The notes: generated by a model from the sequence alone, not told the origin. 64,000 nt of DNA from Maribacter litoralis (GCF_003075045.1 NZ_QCZD01000002.1:744001-808000); one strand, 5' to 3'. Shown: positions 48,263-57,991, numbered from the stretch's first letter. Translations and numbers: made by a program.

Positions 48263-49351
48263 ATGTCAGAAGAAAAACTAATGTCAAAAAAAAAGCCGGC
48301 TTATCCAGTAAGTGAGGCTTTGGATGGCTACTTGGATCACTATAGTAGAAAAATTGAAATCCCTATATTTTACGACGATTTGCTTAGGTTTTCTGGATCT
48401 GTTGTCGTGTACGATAAAAATGATGAAGATACCTTATGGGTAAGAGCATATTATTCTGAATTTGATAGAAAGGAAATAGACGATAGTTTAAAGAAAGTTT
48501 ATTCTATTTTGCTTTCTGATGGTAGTGATAATATTCATCAATACTTGAATGTTGATGCTGTAGATTTCTGTACGTTCGGAAACTCGAAACCTTTTCGGGT
48601 GAAAATCCGTAATGTTTTAAACGATAATTTTACGTATTTCTATATTAAAAAAACCGATGCATCTCGTATATATGGGTTAGAATTGGAACATATGCTTTCC
48701 CCGTACAACCTTAACTTTTTGGTGTATAAAGACACTTTAATTGAAGAGCATATTGCCGGTATACCGGGTGATGAATTCATAAAACATAACTTACCAAAAT
48801 GTACACCTCGTGAAAAAGCCCAACTGGCAAAGGAATTCGTAAAGTTCAATGAACGTTGTATGATTCGTCTTTTAGGAGATATGCGTTCATATAATTATGT
48901 TATTGTACCAACGCATGATTTTGATCATGTGGTGTATAAAATTAGAGCAATAGATTTTGATCAACAGTGTTTTGAAGGTAAGTTAAAAGTATATAGGCCA
49001 CAGTTTTTTAAGGAAAACTATCAAATGGTTGAGCTGGTACGCAGTAAATTAACACACGATTCGGTTGATCAATACAAACTAGAAGAGCGTTCTATGGTAG
49101 CCAAAAGAATACTAAGTTCTGGTAATAGAATAAAGAAGTTACGTGCAATTTGCAAAACAGATGAAATCTCTACTCCAGAGAATATAGCAATGCTTAGAGA
49201 ACAAATTGAGGAGCTTACCTTGGATATGGATTTCCAAAACTGCAATACGATGGGAGAGGTGCTAGATTTAGCGTTGAACTTTGTTAGAAGAAATTACGAA
49301 GATGTAAGTGTAAGGCAAATTATTGAGCATAGAATTAAAGCACATAATTAG
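48263..49351 (+). CDS. Conserved-type protein with kinase-like catalytic signature
   Basis: I do not recognise a named family. The 362-residue protein is cytoplasmic, without signal or membrane segment. Around residues 210-240 it has LLGDMRSYNYVIVP followed about 15 residues later by IRAIDFDQQ. This resembles the catalytic loop (GDxxxxN, from HxDxxxxN) and metal-binding DFG-type motif (here DFD) of aminoglycoside-phosphotransferase or HipA-like kinases. An earlier segment, NFLVYKDTLIEEHIAGIPGDEF, resembles the hinge between lobes. A canonical glycine loop is not evident. The C-terminal ~100 residues are helical. It is divergent from the giant gene and ends at a bidirectional terminator. Confidence 0.55.
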   Translation: MSEEKLMSKKKPAYPVSEALDGYLDHYSRKIEIPIFYDDLLRFSGSVVVYDKNDEDTLWVRAYYSEFDRKEIDDSLKKVYSILLSDGSDNIHQYLNVDAVDFCTFGNSKPFRVKIRNVLNDNFTYFYIKKTDASRIYGLELEHMLSPYNLNFLVYKDTLIEEHIAGIPGDEFIKHNLPKCTPREKAQLAKEFVKFNERCMIRLLGDMRSYNYVIVPTHDFDHVVYKIRAIDFDQQCFEGKLKVYRPQFFKENYQMVELVRSKLTHDSVDQYKLEERSMVAKRILSSGNRIKKLRAICKTDEISTPENIAMLREQIEELTLDMDFQNCNTMGEVLDLALNFVRRNYEDVSVRQIIEHRIKAHN

Positions 49352-49372
49352 GGAGTACTAATTTATGTAAGT

Positions 49373-49410
49373 AAAAAGTCCAATTTTCATATGTGAAAAT
49401 TGGACTTTTT
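49373..49410. terminator. Bidirectional terminator (49.4 kb)
   Basis: A 17-bp perfect stem AAAAAGTCCAATTTTCA with its complement around a TATG loop lies between the convergent 48263 and 49433 genes. Confidence 0.92.
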
Positions 49411-49432
49411 AATATAAAATATGCTGTAAATA

Positions 49433-50491
49433 TTAGCTTTTCTGTTCTTTGTTGAAGTATACCAAATAGTAATACATTTGTCTTTCTTCATCCCATCCTT
49501 TTTCCACAAATTTCTCGGCAGATTCAGGGTTTATGAAATCCATTTTTATTTGAATATTCGTGTCTAGATTAATGACGTTCTTTATTTTTTTACGAGCATC
49601 CGATACCGCTTTGTTCGCAATATCAAAATTAGATACATCTTCAATGCTGAATTTAGGTCCTTTTTCTGTTTTGTAATGTTTAAACTCAGGAATCAATTCT
49701 GGGTTTTCCATTACTTCATTTAAAAAGGTGGTCTCCTCAAAAGCGTCATTTTTTGCGAAATGATTTACGGCACGGTTCATAAACAATACTTCTTGTTGTT
49801 TATCTTCTGCAGGTAAAACCACATCTTTTGCAAAATTCTGACAAAGTTTTAAGTAGTTTTTCGTTTTAAAGTTATCATCTGAAAGTGGATCAACCCCTAA
49901 GAAATTTTCTAACCAGTACTTGGTATCGTACTTATTACTGTCAACAGATAGAACTTTATAACCTTCCTCTTTATCTACATTGAATATTAAGCAACCTTTA
50001 TCTAGCTTATTAATATTGATACCTTGCTGAATTACGATATCTAAGTTGCTACCTTTTTCTTCAAACTGAATAAAATCGTGTTTTAGCTCACTTTTAAAGA
50101 TACCAATAGCATCTACCTTATTATTGTCTAACAAAAGACCGGATAGATATGCTACATACACCTCTCCACTCTTTATATGTGGGTGGTTAGATTGCTCAAA
50201 TAACAATGAAGCCACTTTTTTAGAGTTTAAGTGTGCCTTAGAAGGATCCTCGAATACTTCACTTACAATTTTAAACAATTCATTGAATTCTACGTCAACT
50301 TCATTAGCGAGTTTATAATAGTTTTCTTCCTTTTCCCTAAAGGGTTTAAAGAAATATTCTTTTAATAAACCGGTGGTTTCATCGTTAAGTCTAAAAGGTT
50401 CTTCAGATAGAAAAATGCCTTCATTCTTATTTTTGTTACCAACTCTGTGTATAGAGATACTTTCTATTTGGGTAGCATATAGGTTGATCAT
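49433..50491 (-). CDS. Nucleoid-associated protein, NdpA/YejK family
   Basis: The 352-residue protein fits the 37-kDa nucleoid-associated family (PF04245) in length and plan: an N-terminal IESISIHRVGNK strand, a central GEVYVAYLSGLLLDNN and IGIFKSEL segments (about 120-150), and DKGCLIFN followed by YWLENFLGVDPLSDD near 195. YejK-type proteins bind the nucleoid in E. coli; the precise role is not clear. It is followed (upstream in DNA order) by a pRiA4b-like gene 57 bases away on the same strand, so they may share a transcript. Confidence 0.85.
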   Translation of the reverse strand: MINLYATQIESISIHRVGNKNKNEGIFLSEEPFRLNDETTGLLKEYFFKPFREKEENYYKLANEVDVEFNELFKIVSEVFEDPSKAHLNSKKVASLLFEQSNHPHIKSGEVYVAYLSGLLLDNNKVDAIGIFKSELKHDFIQFEEKGSNLDIVIQQGININKLDKGCLIFNVDKEEGYKVLSVDSNKYDTKYWLENFLGVDPLSDDNFKTKNYLKLCQNFAKDVVLPAEDKQQEVLFMNRAVNHFAKNDAFEETTFLNEVMENPELIPEFKHYKTEKGPKFSIEDVSNFDIANKAVSDARKKIKNVINLDTNIQIKMDFINPESAEKFVEKGWDEERQMYYYLVYFNKEQKS

Positions 50492-50548
50492 AAAATGTTC
50501 TAAATTAAATGGTTATATGTAAATTTTGATTGAGATGAAATTGCTGGT

Positions 50549-51046
50549 TTAGTTCCAGTTTTCGTCAAAATCCAAATCGTCATAGTTATCAAAGGTATCA
50601 TCAAAATCAAACGCACTGTTCTCTGCCTCAAAATTTTTCTCTGGCGGAGTTTCAGGTAATTCACCAAAAGTAAATAAAACATTAGGGTAGGCACGGCCAT
50701 CTTCTTTTGGCTGTATATCCGCAAGTTCAACAAAGAATGTCCACATATTCATGAAATCATAAACATAGATCAACTTTGGGGTGTTTTCTGTCATAACATC
50801 CTCTAAGAACGTTTCGTTCATTAGTCTAACATCTGATCCAGATTCACTCATGTCGAAAAGTGCAATTTCTTCGTCTTGTTTCCACTCTTCATCACATGTA
50901 TAAAAAGATGCCATTTCATTGCCTAAAAACCCAAATGCTTGAGTAATAGCGTTATGAAAGTCTTCTAGGGAATTGTGAGCTTCTATCTCCAAATCTCTAA
51001 AAATATCTTCTTCGGCGTCTAGAATTACACGAATTTTATAAATCAT
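50549..51046 (-). CDS. pRiA4b ORF-3-like / IS1096 TnpR-like protein
   Basis: The 165-residue protein fits PF07929 (plasmid pRiA4b ORF-3-like): IYKIRVILDAEEDIFRDLEI at the start, LEDFHNAITQAFGF about residue 27, SFYTCDEEW, a central KLIYVYDFMNMWTFFVEL strand pair, and a very acidic C-terminus (Asp/Glu/Phe-rich, about 135-165). The family name comes from a plasmid and an insertion-element passenger, but there is no transposase or inverted repeat here, and chromosomal copies are common in Bacteroidota. Function unknown; a nucleic-acid role is only suggested by its neighbour. Confidence 0.86.
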   Translation of the reverse strand: MIYKIRVILDAEEDIFRDLEIEAHNSLEDFHNAITQAFGFLGNEMASFYTCDEEWKQDEEIALFDMSESGSDVRLMNETFLEDVMTENTPKLIYVYDFMNMWTFFVELADIQPKEDGRAYPNVLFTFGELPETPPEKNFEAENSAFDFDDTFDNYDDLDFDENWN

Positions 51047-51072
51047 ACCTTATTTTTTGCGGGAGGGCAAAG

Positions 51073-52107
51073 TTACGAAGTTTTAGTGTTTTTCCTAGGC
51101 TTTAATGCATCTAAAAGTATGTAGAATTGAACTCCAAATAGAATTGACGCCAACACCAAGTGTAAGGGCTGACTGGCAAAGGGGAAATCTAAATAGTTCA
51201 TGGCAATACCTGTAATTACTTCTACAACCAATAAAAACAAGACCCAGTAAATTTTAAAGTGACCTAAATTCAACCTGCTAATTCTGTATACTAGATAGAA
51301 ATTGACTAAAAGCACTATGATAGAAAATGATCGGTGCACGTAAAATAAAGCTTCAGGATTCTGCAACCATAAACTTTTGGCATCATAGCCGAAAATATCT
51401 ATTTGCTCGTCAACAAATTGACGAACTTGCGTACCCATAGCAATTTGTATAAGGGTCAATACCAGTGCCATTACACTAAAGTTTAAAACAGTTTTGTCAT
51501 ACTTTATTCGTTTATTCTCATTATTGGCCAAATAGATTACATATAATAGCATTGCTACAATGACCAATGCCATGAGCATATGTATGGTTATTTTAGCGGG
51601 TTCTAAAACGGAATATACTACTGTAGCGCCTAACCAAGCTTGAAAAACCATACCTATTACAACTAGCCAAGATAAGATAGGAATACGTTTTTTCTTCTTC
51701 CAATATTTAATTGATATTATGGCAAGAATTAGGGTAGCCAAACCTGCTAGGGCACCAAATAGTCTATTAATGTATTCGATCCAAGTGTGCCAAGGGTTAA
51801 ACTCGGCATAGTCGTGCTTTGTATACATCTCCCAGTTTTCTGCGTTAAATGAATCTGCGGTAGTGAACGTTTTTTTTGATACTTGTAGTGTTTCTTTCCA
51901 AATGATTACCTGACCTTTTTCAAAGGGTCTATTGGCCTGCCATTGAATTTCGGTAACTTCTGTTGGTGGTATATAATAGCCGAAACATTTAGGCCAATCT
52001 GGACAACCCATACCACTGCCGGTCATTCTAACCACTGCGCCTGCAACAATAACCAGGTAGACTAAGACTAACGATATTTTGGCAATTTTTCTAAATGTTA
52101 TGTCCAT
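51073..52107 (-). CDS. ctaA: Heme A synthase (COX15/CtaA)
   Basis: The 344-residue membrane protein has about eight helices. The quick identifiers are GAVVRMTGSGMGCPDWPKCFG (about 22-42; the cysteine pair and the glycine-rich loop), FNPWHTWIEYINRLFG (about 100, with a conserved His and Glu-Tyr-x-Asn-Arg), AWLGATVV, and the later HRSFSI histidine. It oxidises heme O to heme A for aa3-type cytochrome oxidases. It lies 11 bases after the CCA-type transferase gene, which is unrelated in function, so they are in the same transcriptional unit only by order. Confidence 0.93.
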   Translation of the reverse strand: MDITFRKIAKISLVLVYLVIVAGAVVRMTGSGMGCPDWPKCFGYYIPPTEVTEIQWQANRPFEKGQVIIWKETLQVSKKTFTTADSFNAENWEMYTKHDYAEFNPWHTWIEYINRLFGALAGLATLILAIISIKYWKKKKRIPILSWLVVIGMVFQAWLGATVVYSVLEPAKITIHMLMALVIVAMLLYVIYLANNENKRIKYDKTVLNFSVMALVLTLIQIAMGTQVRQFVDEQIDIFGYDAKSLWLQNPEALFYVHRSFSIIVLLVNFYLVYRISRLNLGHFKIYWVLFLLVVEVITGIAMNYLDFPFASQPLHLVLASILFGVQFYILLDALKPRKNTKTS

Positions 52108-52118
52108 ACGTATCCGTT

Positions 52119-53543
52119 CTATTTAGCAACTTGTAAACCTAATTCAGCACCTTTAATGTACATGAATTCTTGTGCTGCTTTATATTCATTTGGAATTTCT
52201 CCCTCCAAAATAGCCTCTTTAATGGCTTCTTTTATAATACCGATTTCTTTAGATGGTTTTAAGGAGAAAGTCTCCATAATTTCTTCCCCGGAAATTGGTG
52301 GTTGAAAATTTCTTACATGGTCACGAGCTTCTACCTCTTCAATTTTCTGACGTACGATTTTAAAGTTTTGATGATATCTACGCTGTTTTTTAGGATTCTT
52401 TGTAGTAATGTCGGCTTCGCACAAGGTCATTAAGTCTTCTACATGGTCTCCTGCATCAAAAATTAGTCGTCTTACAGCAGAATCCGTTACAAAATCCTCC
52501 GATAAAACTATAGGTCTTGAGCTCATTAAAACGAGCTTTTGTACATACTTCATTTTATCGTTCAATGGCATGCGTAGTCGCTTAAATAATTTGTAGACCA
52601 TTTTAGACCCAACAAATTCGTGGCCATGAAATGTCCAGCCAATTTTTTTATGGAATCGTTTTGTAGGTGCCTTTCCGATATCATGTAGCAATGCGGCCCA
52701 ACGTAGCCAAAGGTTATCGGTAGCTACAGAAATATTATCGACCACTTCTAGCGTATGCCAAAAATTGTCTTTGTGTTTTTGACCTTCTATTTCTTCAATT
52801 CCTTGTAAAGCTGTAAGTTCTGGAAGAATTAACTCCAATAACTCCGTTTTGTGCAGTAGTGAAAAGCCGATAGAAGGTTTTGGGCATAGCATTATCTTAT
52901 TGAGCTCATCTAAAATACGTTCGTTGCTTACAATCTTTAAACGGTCTTTATTTTCTGTTATCGCCTGCAAAGAGGGTAGTGCAATTTGAAAGTTTAATTG
53001 AGTTGCAAACCGTATCGCCCTCATCATACGTAATGGATCGTCTGAGTAGGTAATGCCCGGCTCTAAAGGAGTTTTTATAATTTTATTCCCTAGATCCTCA
53101 ATACCGTTGAAAGGGTCTAACAGTTCTCCGAAATTAGAGGTATTCAATGAAAGAGCTAAAGCATTTATTGTGAAATCCCTTCTTTTCTGATCATCTTCTA
53201 AAGTACCGTTTTCGACTATGGGTTTGCGACTATCTCTGGTATAACTTTCTTTACGGGCACCTACGAATTCTAGCTCTATGCCTTCACTTTTGATCATGGC
53301 GGTACCAAAATTCTTAAAGACGGAAACTTGTGGTTTTCCTTTTAATTTAGAGGCTACTTTTTCGGCTAGGGCTATACCGCTGCCAATAGCAACGACATCT
53401 ATATCTTTAGGTATTGTTCTTTTTAAAAAATAATCTCTTACAAAACCACCGATAACATAGCAGTCTACAGAAAGTTCTTCTGCAGCTTCTGAAATAGTTT
53501 TGAAAATAGGGTTGTTTAAAGCGTCTATATGGCTCTCTTGCAT
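52119..53543 (-). CDS. CCA tRNA nucleotidyltransferase / poly(A) polymerase family
   Basis: The 474-residue protein has the class II nucleotidyltransferase head: [13 protein letters not shown] (about 31-43) followed by KDIDVV (catalytic Asp pair), then [10 protein letters not shown] and [10 protein letters not shown] (about 140). A helical RNA-binding region is next, and a C-terminal HD domain has HTLEVVDN (about 263) and [13 protein letters not shown] (about 286). This is the CCA-adding type with HD domain, as in the bacterial cca/pcnB line; the exact activity (CCA versus poly(A)) is not decided by the visible motifs. It is 4 bases from the YrdC gene. Confidence 0.92.
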   Translation of the reverse strand: MQESHIDALNNPIFKTISEAAEELSVDCYVIGGFVRDYFLKRTIPKDIDVVAIGSGIALAEKVASKLKGKPQVSVFKNFGTAMIKSEGIELEFVGARKESYTRDSRKPIVENGTLEDDQKRRDFTINALALSLNTSNFGELLDPFNGIEDLGNKIIKTPLEPGITYSDDPLRMMRAIRFATQLNFQIALPSLQAITENKDRLKIVSNERILDELNKIMLCPKPSIGFSLLHKTELLELILPELTALQGIEEIEGQKHKDNFWHTLEVVDNISVATDNLWLRWAALLHDIGKAPTKRFHKKIGWTFHGHEFVGSKMVYKLFKRLRMPLNDKMKYVQKLVLMSSRPIVLSEDFVTDSAVRRLIFDAGDHVEDLMTLCEADITTKNPKKQRRYHQNFKIVRQKIEEVEARDHVRNFQPPISGEEIMETFSLKPSKEIGIIKEAIKEAILEGEIPNEYKAAQEFMYIKGAELGLQVAK

Positions 53544-53547
53544 GTTC

Positions 53548-54108
53548 TTATTCTCGAATAATCTTCACCGTATTGTTATTAGAAAGTCTAATAATAGATG
53601 AGGCGGAGCTATTCTGTTTCTCTCTGTGCAAATTTACCACATAGTCTACACCTTTTAAAATGGCTTGATCTATATTTTGGAAAGATTTTGGAGTGCTGTT
53701 TCCCGATACGTTGGCAGATGTGGATACTATAGGTTTTTTAAACTTGCCAATTAAATATCGACAGAATTTATCGGAAGCTACCCTAACTGCCAAAGTGTTA
53801 TCGCCCGCAATAAGATTTTTGGCAATACCGCGCGGATTGTCATAGATTATCGTTGTTGGCTTTGTGGAGAGGTCCATTAGGTCGTAAGCAAGCTCAGGAA
53901 CTTTTTCTATATGCTTTTCGAGCATTGCGTCATTTGCCACCAAACAAATAAGTGCCTTACTATCATCTCGTTGTTTCAGTTGAAAAACTTTCTTAACAGC
54001 TTCTTCGTTAGTTGCGTCACAGCCAATACCCCAAACAGTATCGGTAGGGTAGAGAATGAGTCCGCCATTTTCTAAAACTTCTATGCAACTGTTGATTTCG
54101 TTATTCAT
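53548..54108 (-). CDS. Threonylcarbamoyl-AMP synthase (YrdC/TsaC)
   Basis: I chose the ATG at 54108 ([16 protein letters not shown]), 186 residues; an earlier start at 54177 would overlap the glycosyltransferase upstream. The YrdC domain is complete: [19 protein letters not shown] (about 15-33), [11 protein letters not shown] (about 44), and the [12 protein letters not shown] binding motif (about 130). It makes threonylcarbamoyl-AMP from Thr, bicarbonate and ATP for the t6A37 tRNA modification. Other genes of that pathway are not seen here. It sits upstream of the CCA-type gene with 4 bases between them, giving a small tRNA-maturation cluster. Confidence 0.93.
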   Translation of the reverse strand: MNNEINSCIEVLENGGLILYPTDTVWGIGCDATNEEAVKKVFQLKQRDDSKALICLVANDAMLEKHIEKVPELAYDLMDLSTKPTTIIYDNPRGIAKNLIAGDNTLAVRVASDKFCRYLIGKFKKPIVSTSANVSGNSTPKSFQNIDQAILKGVDYVVNLHREKQNSSASSIIRLSNNNTVKIIRE

Positions 54109-54125
54109 CTTTTTATAAGGTAAAA

Positions 54126-54956
54126 TTATAGAAAAGTCTCTGGTTTTATTTTGTAATGTTCCGTTATAGCTTTCCATTGGATTTTGTTTTTGTCACCTCC
54201 GATATTGGTTTTTTTTAAAGAATGTTTTTGAGAACCAATTATTGGTATAGGAGTTTTTGCTCTATTACTTGCTAAAATAGCCTTTGTGTCCTTTAATAGA
54301 GACATAGCTTTAAACCACAAATCATCGGCTTTTGGAGCTAATTCTAAAAACAAATTATAATCTGTGACCTCATTGTACAAACTATTTGGTGGGTAAAGTA
54401 CGCCTTCAGCACCAATGGGAATAACGGCGGCCTCATTGATTATTTCTTCGCTGACCCAATGTTTGTAAGAAAGTAAATCGCCATTCGGAGAATATTTTAT
54501 GTACCTCGTTTGATTGGCAATTATGTTTTTTGGGTTTGCCTTATGTTCTTCATATAACAAACTGAGCCAGTTAGCTCTATACATCATATCATCGTCACAT
54601 GTTATGATTGTATCATTGGGATAAAGTTCCAAACTGTGAATTAATTTTCTATGTGAGCAAGTTAAATCGGAATATAGAATAGAAAACAAGTCAGATTCCA
54701 AGGATGCCAATTTGTTCGGAATTTCATTTTTCAATGAGTGATGAAGCCATAATACTATTTTTTTTGGTCTTACATTTTGATTGAGCACACTTCTTATGGT
54801 TAAATGTAACTTTTGCAACCTCGATGGAATGGAAGTCAAAGATACAATCACGGGAATTTCTTCTTTAACTTCTTTAGTCATGCTTTTGGAAGATTTTGAT
54901 AAAAGTTTAGCAGAACTATATATTGAAACCGGTATTTCCTTTAACTTCATTTTCAA
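54126..54956 (-). CDS. Glycosyltransferase, GT-A fold, family not resolved
   Basis: The 276-residue protein has no membrane segment. The N-terminal PVIVSLTSIPSRLQKLHLTIRSVLNQ and the DxD-like metal site CDDDMMY (about residue 132) show a GT-A fold similar to GT2 proteins. Later segments KADDLWFKAM and IIGSQKHSLKK are shared with galactosyl- or mannosyltransferase-like proteins that I cannot name. It is divergent from the 55048 glycosyltransferase across a short promoter region and lies 18 bases upstream of the YrdC gene. Confidence 0.77.
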   Translation of the reverse strand: MKMKLKEIPVSIYSSAKLLSKSSKSMTKEVKEEIPVIVSLTSIPSRLQKLHLTIRSVLNQNVRPKKIVLWLHHSLKNEIPNKLASLESDLFSILYSDLTCSHRKLIHSLELYPNDTIITCDDDMMYRANWLSLLYEEHKANPKNIIANQTRYIKYSPNGDLLSYKHWVSEEIINEAAVIPIGAEGVLYPPNSLYNEVTDYNLFLELAPKADDLWFKAMSLLKDTKAILASNRAKTPIPIIGSQKHSLKKTNIGGDKNKIQWKAITEHYKIKPETFL

Positions 54957-55020
54957 TGTAGTAATTTGATCTACATAAAATAGACCATCTTTTCTTACTC
55001 AAAGATAGATAAGAGTTTTA

Positions 55021-55028
55021 TATTTTTG
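55021..55028 (+). promoter_or_regulatory. -7 element TATTTTTG of the 55 kb glycosyltransferase
   Basis: TATTTTTG followed by C is an exact TAnnTTTG match 19 bases before the chosen ATG. Confidence 0.6.
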
Positions 55029-55047
55029 CAGTAATTTGAAACCTAGC

Positions 55048-55866
55048 ATGGAGATTCCTAAAATAAGTATCATTGTAAGTACGTATAATGCCGAAGAGTG
55101 GTTAAAAAAGGTGCTTTGGGGCTTTGAGCAACAGATTTTTAAAGACTTTGAGGTAGTTATTGCTGATGACGGTTCTAAAGAGCCTACCAAAATACTTCTT
55201 GAAGAAATGGCGAAAAAGGTTCATTACCCAATTGTTCATGTTTGGCAAGAAGATGACGGATTTCAAAAATCTAGAATACTCAATAAAGCGGTTACTGCTT
55301 GTTCTGCAGATTATATTATAATGACCGATGGGGATTGTATTCCGAGGGAAGATTTTGTTCAGGTGCATTATATAAACAAAGAACCTGGTTATTTTATATC
55401 TGGAGGATACTATATGCTCCCAATGAATATATCTAAATTGATAACCCTAGATGATATAGAAAAACAACGTTGTTTCAACATTCAATGGTTGAAAGAGAAA
55501 GGAATTCCGCAGACCTTTAAAAATAATAAGTTGACAGCACGTGGTATTATTTCTAAGATTCTAAATTGGGTAACACCTACCAATGCTAGCTGGAACGGTC
55601 ATAATTCTTCTGGCTGGAAAAAAGATATTGAAAATGTAAACGGTTTTGATGAGCGCATGCAATACGGTGGTCAAGATAGAGAGCTGGGTGAACGTTTGTT
55701 CAATTTCGGCATAAAATCTAAACAATTACGCTATAGTGCCGTATGTGTTCATTTAGATCATAAAAGAGGGTATAAAACACCAGAATCCATTGCAAAAAAT
55801 GTTGGGATAAGAAATGCTACCAAAAAAGAGAAAAGTGTGTGGACACACTATGGCATAACCAAGTAA
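55048..55866 (+). CDS. Family 2 glycosyltransferase with galactosyltransferase-like C-terminus
   Basis: I chose the ATG at 55048 (MEIPKISIIVSTYNAEEW); the TTG at 55036 is only four residues earlier. The 272-residue protein starts with the GT2 head (SIIVSTYNAEEWLKKVLWG), has ADDGSKEPT and the DxD site TDGDCIPREDF (about residue 95), and ends with the GWKKDIENVNGFDERMQYGGQDRELG block typical of the galactosyltransferase C-terminal domain (PF02709). It would transfer a sugar to a lipid-linked or surface glycan. Its stop overlaps the 3' end of the convergent WaaE-like gene by 19 bases. Confidence 0.88.
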   Translation: MEIPKISIIVSTYNAEEWLKKVLWGFEQQIFKDFEVVIADDGSKEPTKILLEEMAKKVHYPIVHVWQEDDGFQKSRILNKAVTACSADYIIMTDGDCIPREDFVQVHYINKEPGYFISGGYYMLPMNISKLITLDDIEKQRCFNIQWLKEKGIPQTFKNNKLTARGIISKILNWVTPTNASWNGHNSSGWKKDIENVNGFDERMQYGGQDRELGERLFNFGIKSKQLRYSAVCVHLDHKRGYKTPESIAKNVGIRNATKKEKSVWTHYGITK

Positions 55867-56642
55867 TAGGCAAGCTCATTTTTTTGCTCTAATCTTTTAA
55901 GTTCTCTGTAACGTTCCAATACACCCAAAGAATTTAAATAACAGATGGTAAAACCTTTTTTACCGTCAAGAATACCAAGTCGTAATATGTAATGATTAAA
56001 AAACTTCCAGCTTGTCTTTAGCCCCATCATTACATAACTAAACTTCTTTTCTTTATAAAATGATTCAATAGCCTTTAAGCGACCGTACTTCAGCATTTTT
56101 CCTTTGTAATCTTCGTAGTTTTTGTAACAGTAATGCGTGAGTTTTTCTTTAAGAATTCCAGATGTTCCGTCAACGTCTAAAGTTTCATGAACGATTTTAC
56201 AATCAGAAAAAACTGCTTTACTTTTTCTAAAAAGTCTGTAATTTTTATCTGTTTGCCATCCGCTGAAATTCAACTTTTCATTTTTGAACATGAATTGTCT
56301 ATAAAACCAAAATGCAGCAATATCTGTATCACTGGATATGGTTTCCGTTATTTCATTTTGCAAAACATCAGAAACAATTTCATCAGCATCTAAAAACAAA
56401 ACCCAATCATTTTTAGCTTGTTTTAAAGCAAACGATTTTTGAGCGGTAAAATTTTCAAACGGATTTTGAATAACCTTTACTTTTGAATGCTGTTTTAGGT
56501 ATTCATAAGTTCCATCGGTACTATAAGAATCAACCACAATAATTTCGTCAGCAAATGAAACGGATTCAATACACTTTTCAATGTAGCCAATTTCATTATA
56601 AGTAATGACTAATGCGGTAAGTTGTTCTTTTTTGGTACTCAT
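55848..56642 (-). CDS. Family 2 glycosyltransferase (WaaE/KdtX-like)
   Basis: I chose the ATG at 56642 (MSTKKEQLTALVITYNEIGY), since the first in-frame codon upstream, at 56651, is a TTG. The 264-residue protein has the GT2 head (LTALVITYNEIGYIEKCIESV), DEIIVVDSYSTDGT (about 30-44), AKNDWVLFLDADEI (about 85-98, metal site) and FWFYRQFMFKNEKLNFSGW. The region is close to the WaaE/KdtX type of lipopolysaccharide-core beta-glucosyltransferase. The acceptor is not readable. It lies next to a broken GT9 gene, so the two may once have worked in one pathway. Confidence 0.86.
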   Translation of the reverse strand: MSTKKEQLTALVITYNEIGYIEKCIESVSFADEIIVVDSYSTDGTYEYLKQHSKVKVIQNPFENFTAQKSFALKQAKNDWVLFLDADEIVSDVLQNEITETISSDTDIAAFWFYRQFMFKNEKLNFSGWQTDKNYRLFRKSKAVFSDCKIVHETLDVDGTSGILKEKLTHYCYKNYEDYKGKMLKYGRLKAIESFYKEKKFSYVMMGLKTSWKFFNHYILRLGILDGKKGFTICYLNSLGVLERYRELKRLEQKNELAYYLVMP

Positions 56643-56914
56643 ACAATCCAATTTGGTAGGTTTGCTCTCATTGGAGCGAACAAAGTTATAACAAAAAAAG
56701 AATTAAAAAATTGTGTTAAGAAGTAAAATTCTTACATAATTGAATGCTAGCCATATAGACTTAATCTTTTTTATAAGAGAGTGTATTTTATTTTGGTTGC
56801 GTTTAAATACTGAAAAGTTTTTATCTTTTATAGTTAATAAACTAATCATGTAATTTTTTTGCCTAGTATTCAGAAAAAACAGGATTAAAGTATTGTGTTG
56901 ATAATTATGAAATA

Positions 56915-57991
56915 CTACAATATTTGTGTTTCGATATATGAAATGACTTGCTCGTTAAATAGAGATGGAATAAATTCTTGATATAAGTATTCTACATTTT
57001 CTTTTCTCTCTTTCTTTGACTTACCTTGAATTAGCGTCGGTTTGAAATCTTTAAGGTGTACAGCCCAATTCTTTGGATTTTGATGATAGGTAAACCAAGC
57101 TTCCTTGGAAATCCAAGGGGAGAATATTGCAAAATTTGGAACATCTAATGCTTTAGACATGTTTGAGGCACCACCTTCATTACCTAGATAACCGTCACAT
57201 TGTTTTAGTAAGGCTAAAAAACTCCTAAGTGAATTACAAAAAACCTCTTCATGAATACAACTTTTAGACTTTTCAGAACAATAATTAAGAAACTCTTTTA
57301 CTTTAGGTTTTTGTTCAGGAGTATAATTAAGAAGCATGTTAATATTTGTTGCTTTGGTAATCTCATTTATTAATTCTGCTAAATATGCCAAAGGGTAAGT
57401 TTTGCTGTTGCTACTGCCCATAAGACCAACCATCAATAAAGGTTTGGATAAATCCAAGTTAGATTTAAATAGAAGCTCTTTAGCTTGGGAAACCTCTTTT
57501 TCCTTAAAGAATATTTTAGGTGCTAGGTTCTTCTACTTTAAATTTTGGATTAGTGGACTCAGTAGAAGTAATCTATTTTCAACAGCTAAGCCTAATTCGC
57601 TATCGGTAGAATTTGAATACCTAAAGAGATCTGTGTAAATAAATTTTGAGTACCATTTTTCGTAAGAAATCTTTGTTTTCGACTTGGCGAAGTAACTTAT
57701 TAGGTTGCTTTCTGTTTTGCAATATACATCGATTACAGCGGCATATTCTTCCTGTTTAAAATCCTTGAGGAATTTATAAAACTTGATTTTACTTCTTTTG
57801 TACTCTTTTTTAAAAAGTATTATTTTATCAATGTGAGGATTGCCTTCTACAACGGGTAACGTGTGTTCGTTGATTACATAATGTACTGTGGCATCGGGGA
57901 AATGAATTTTTAGATGTTCACAAATTAGCGTACTATTTAGTACATCGCCAATCATTTTTTGTTGAATCACTAAAAATTTATTTCCCGCCAC
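56915..57991 (-). pseudogene. GT9 heptosyltransferase-like gene interrupted by an in-frame amber codon
   Basis: Residues 1-152 (from 57991) look like the first Rossmann domain of a GT9/ADP-heptose transferase (KFLVIQQKMIGDVLNSTLICEHLK). A TAG at 57533-57535 then stops the frame. The same frame is otherwise open down to 56915: about 25 further codons read into the second domain, which has VGLMGSSNSKTYPL and GNEGGASNMSKALDVP, as expected of GT9. Read through the TAG, the gene would be 358 codons, the normal family size. A single nonsense mutation, sequencing error or programmed readthrough could explain it. Confidence 0.82.

Noticed and set aside
50549-51046. An insertion sequence around the pRiA4b/IS1096-like gene
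   Set aside because: No transposase, terminal inverted repeats or target duplication are seen; the family is widespread on chromosomes.
56915-57457. Two separate small glycosyltransferase genes (57533-57991 and 56915-57457)
   Set aside because: Both are in the same frame, and the DNA between them, apart from one TAG, reads on sensibly; one broken GT9 gene explains both.
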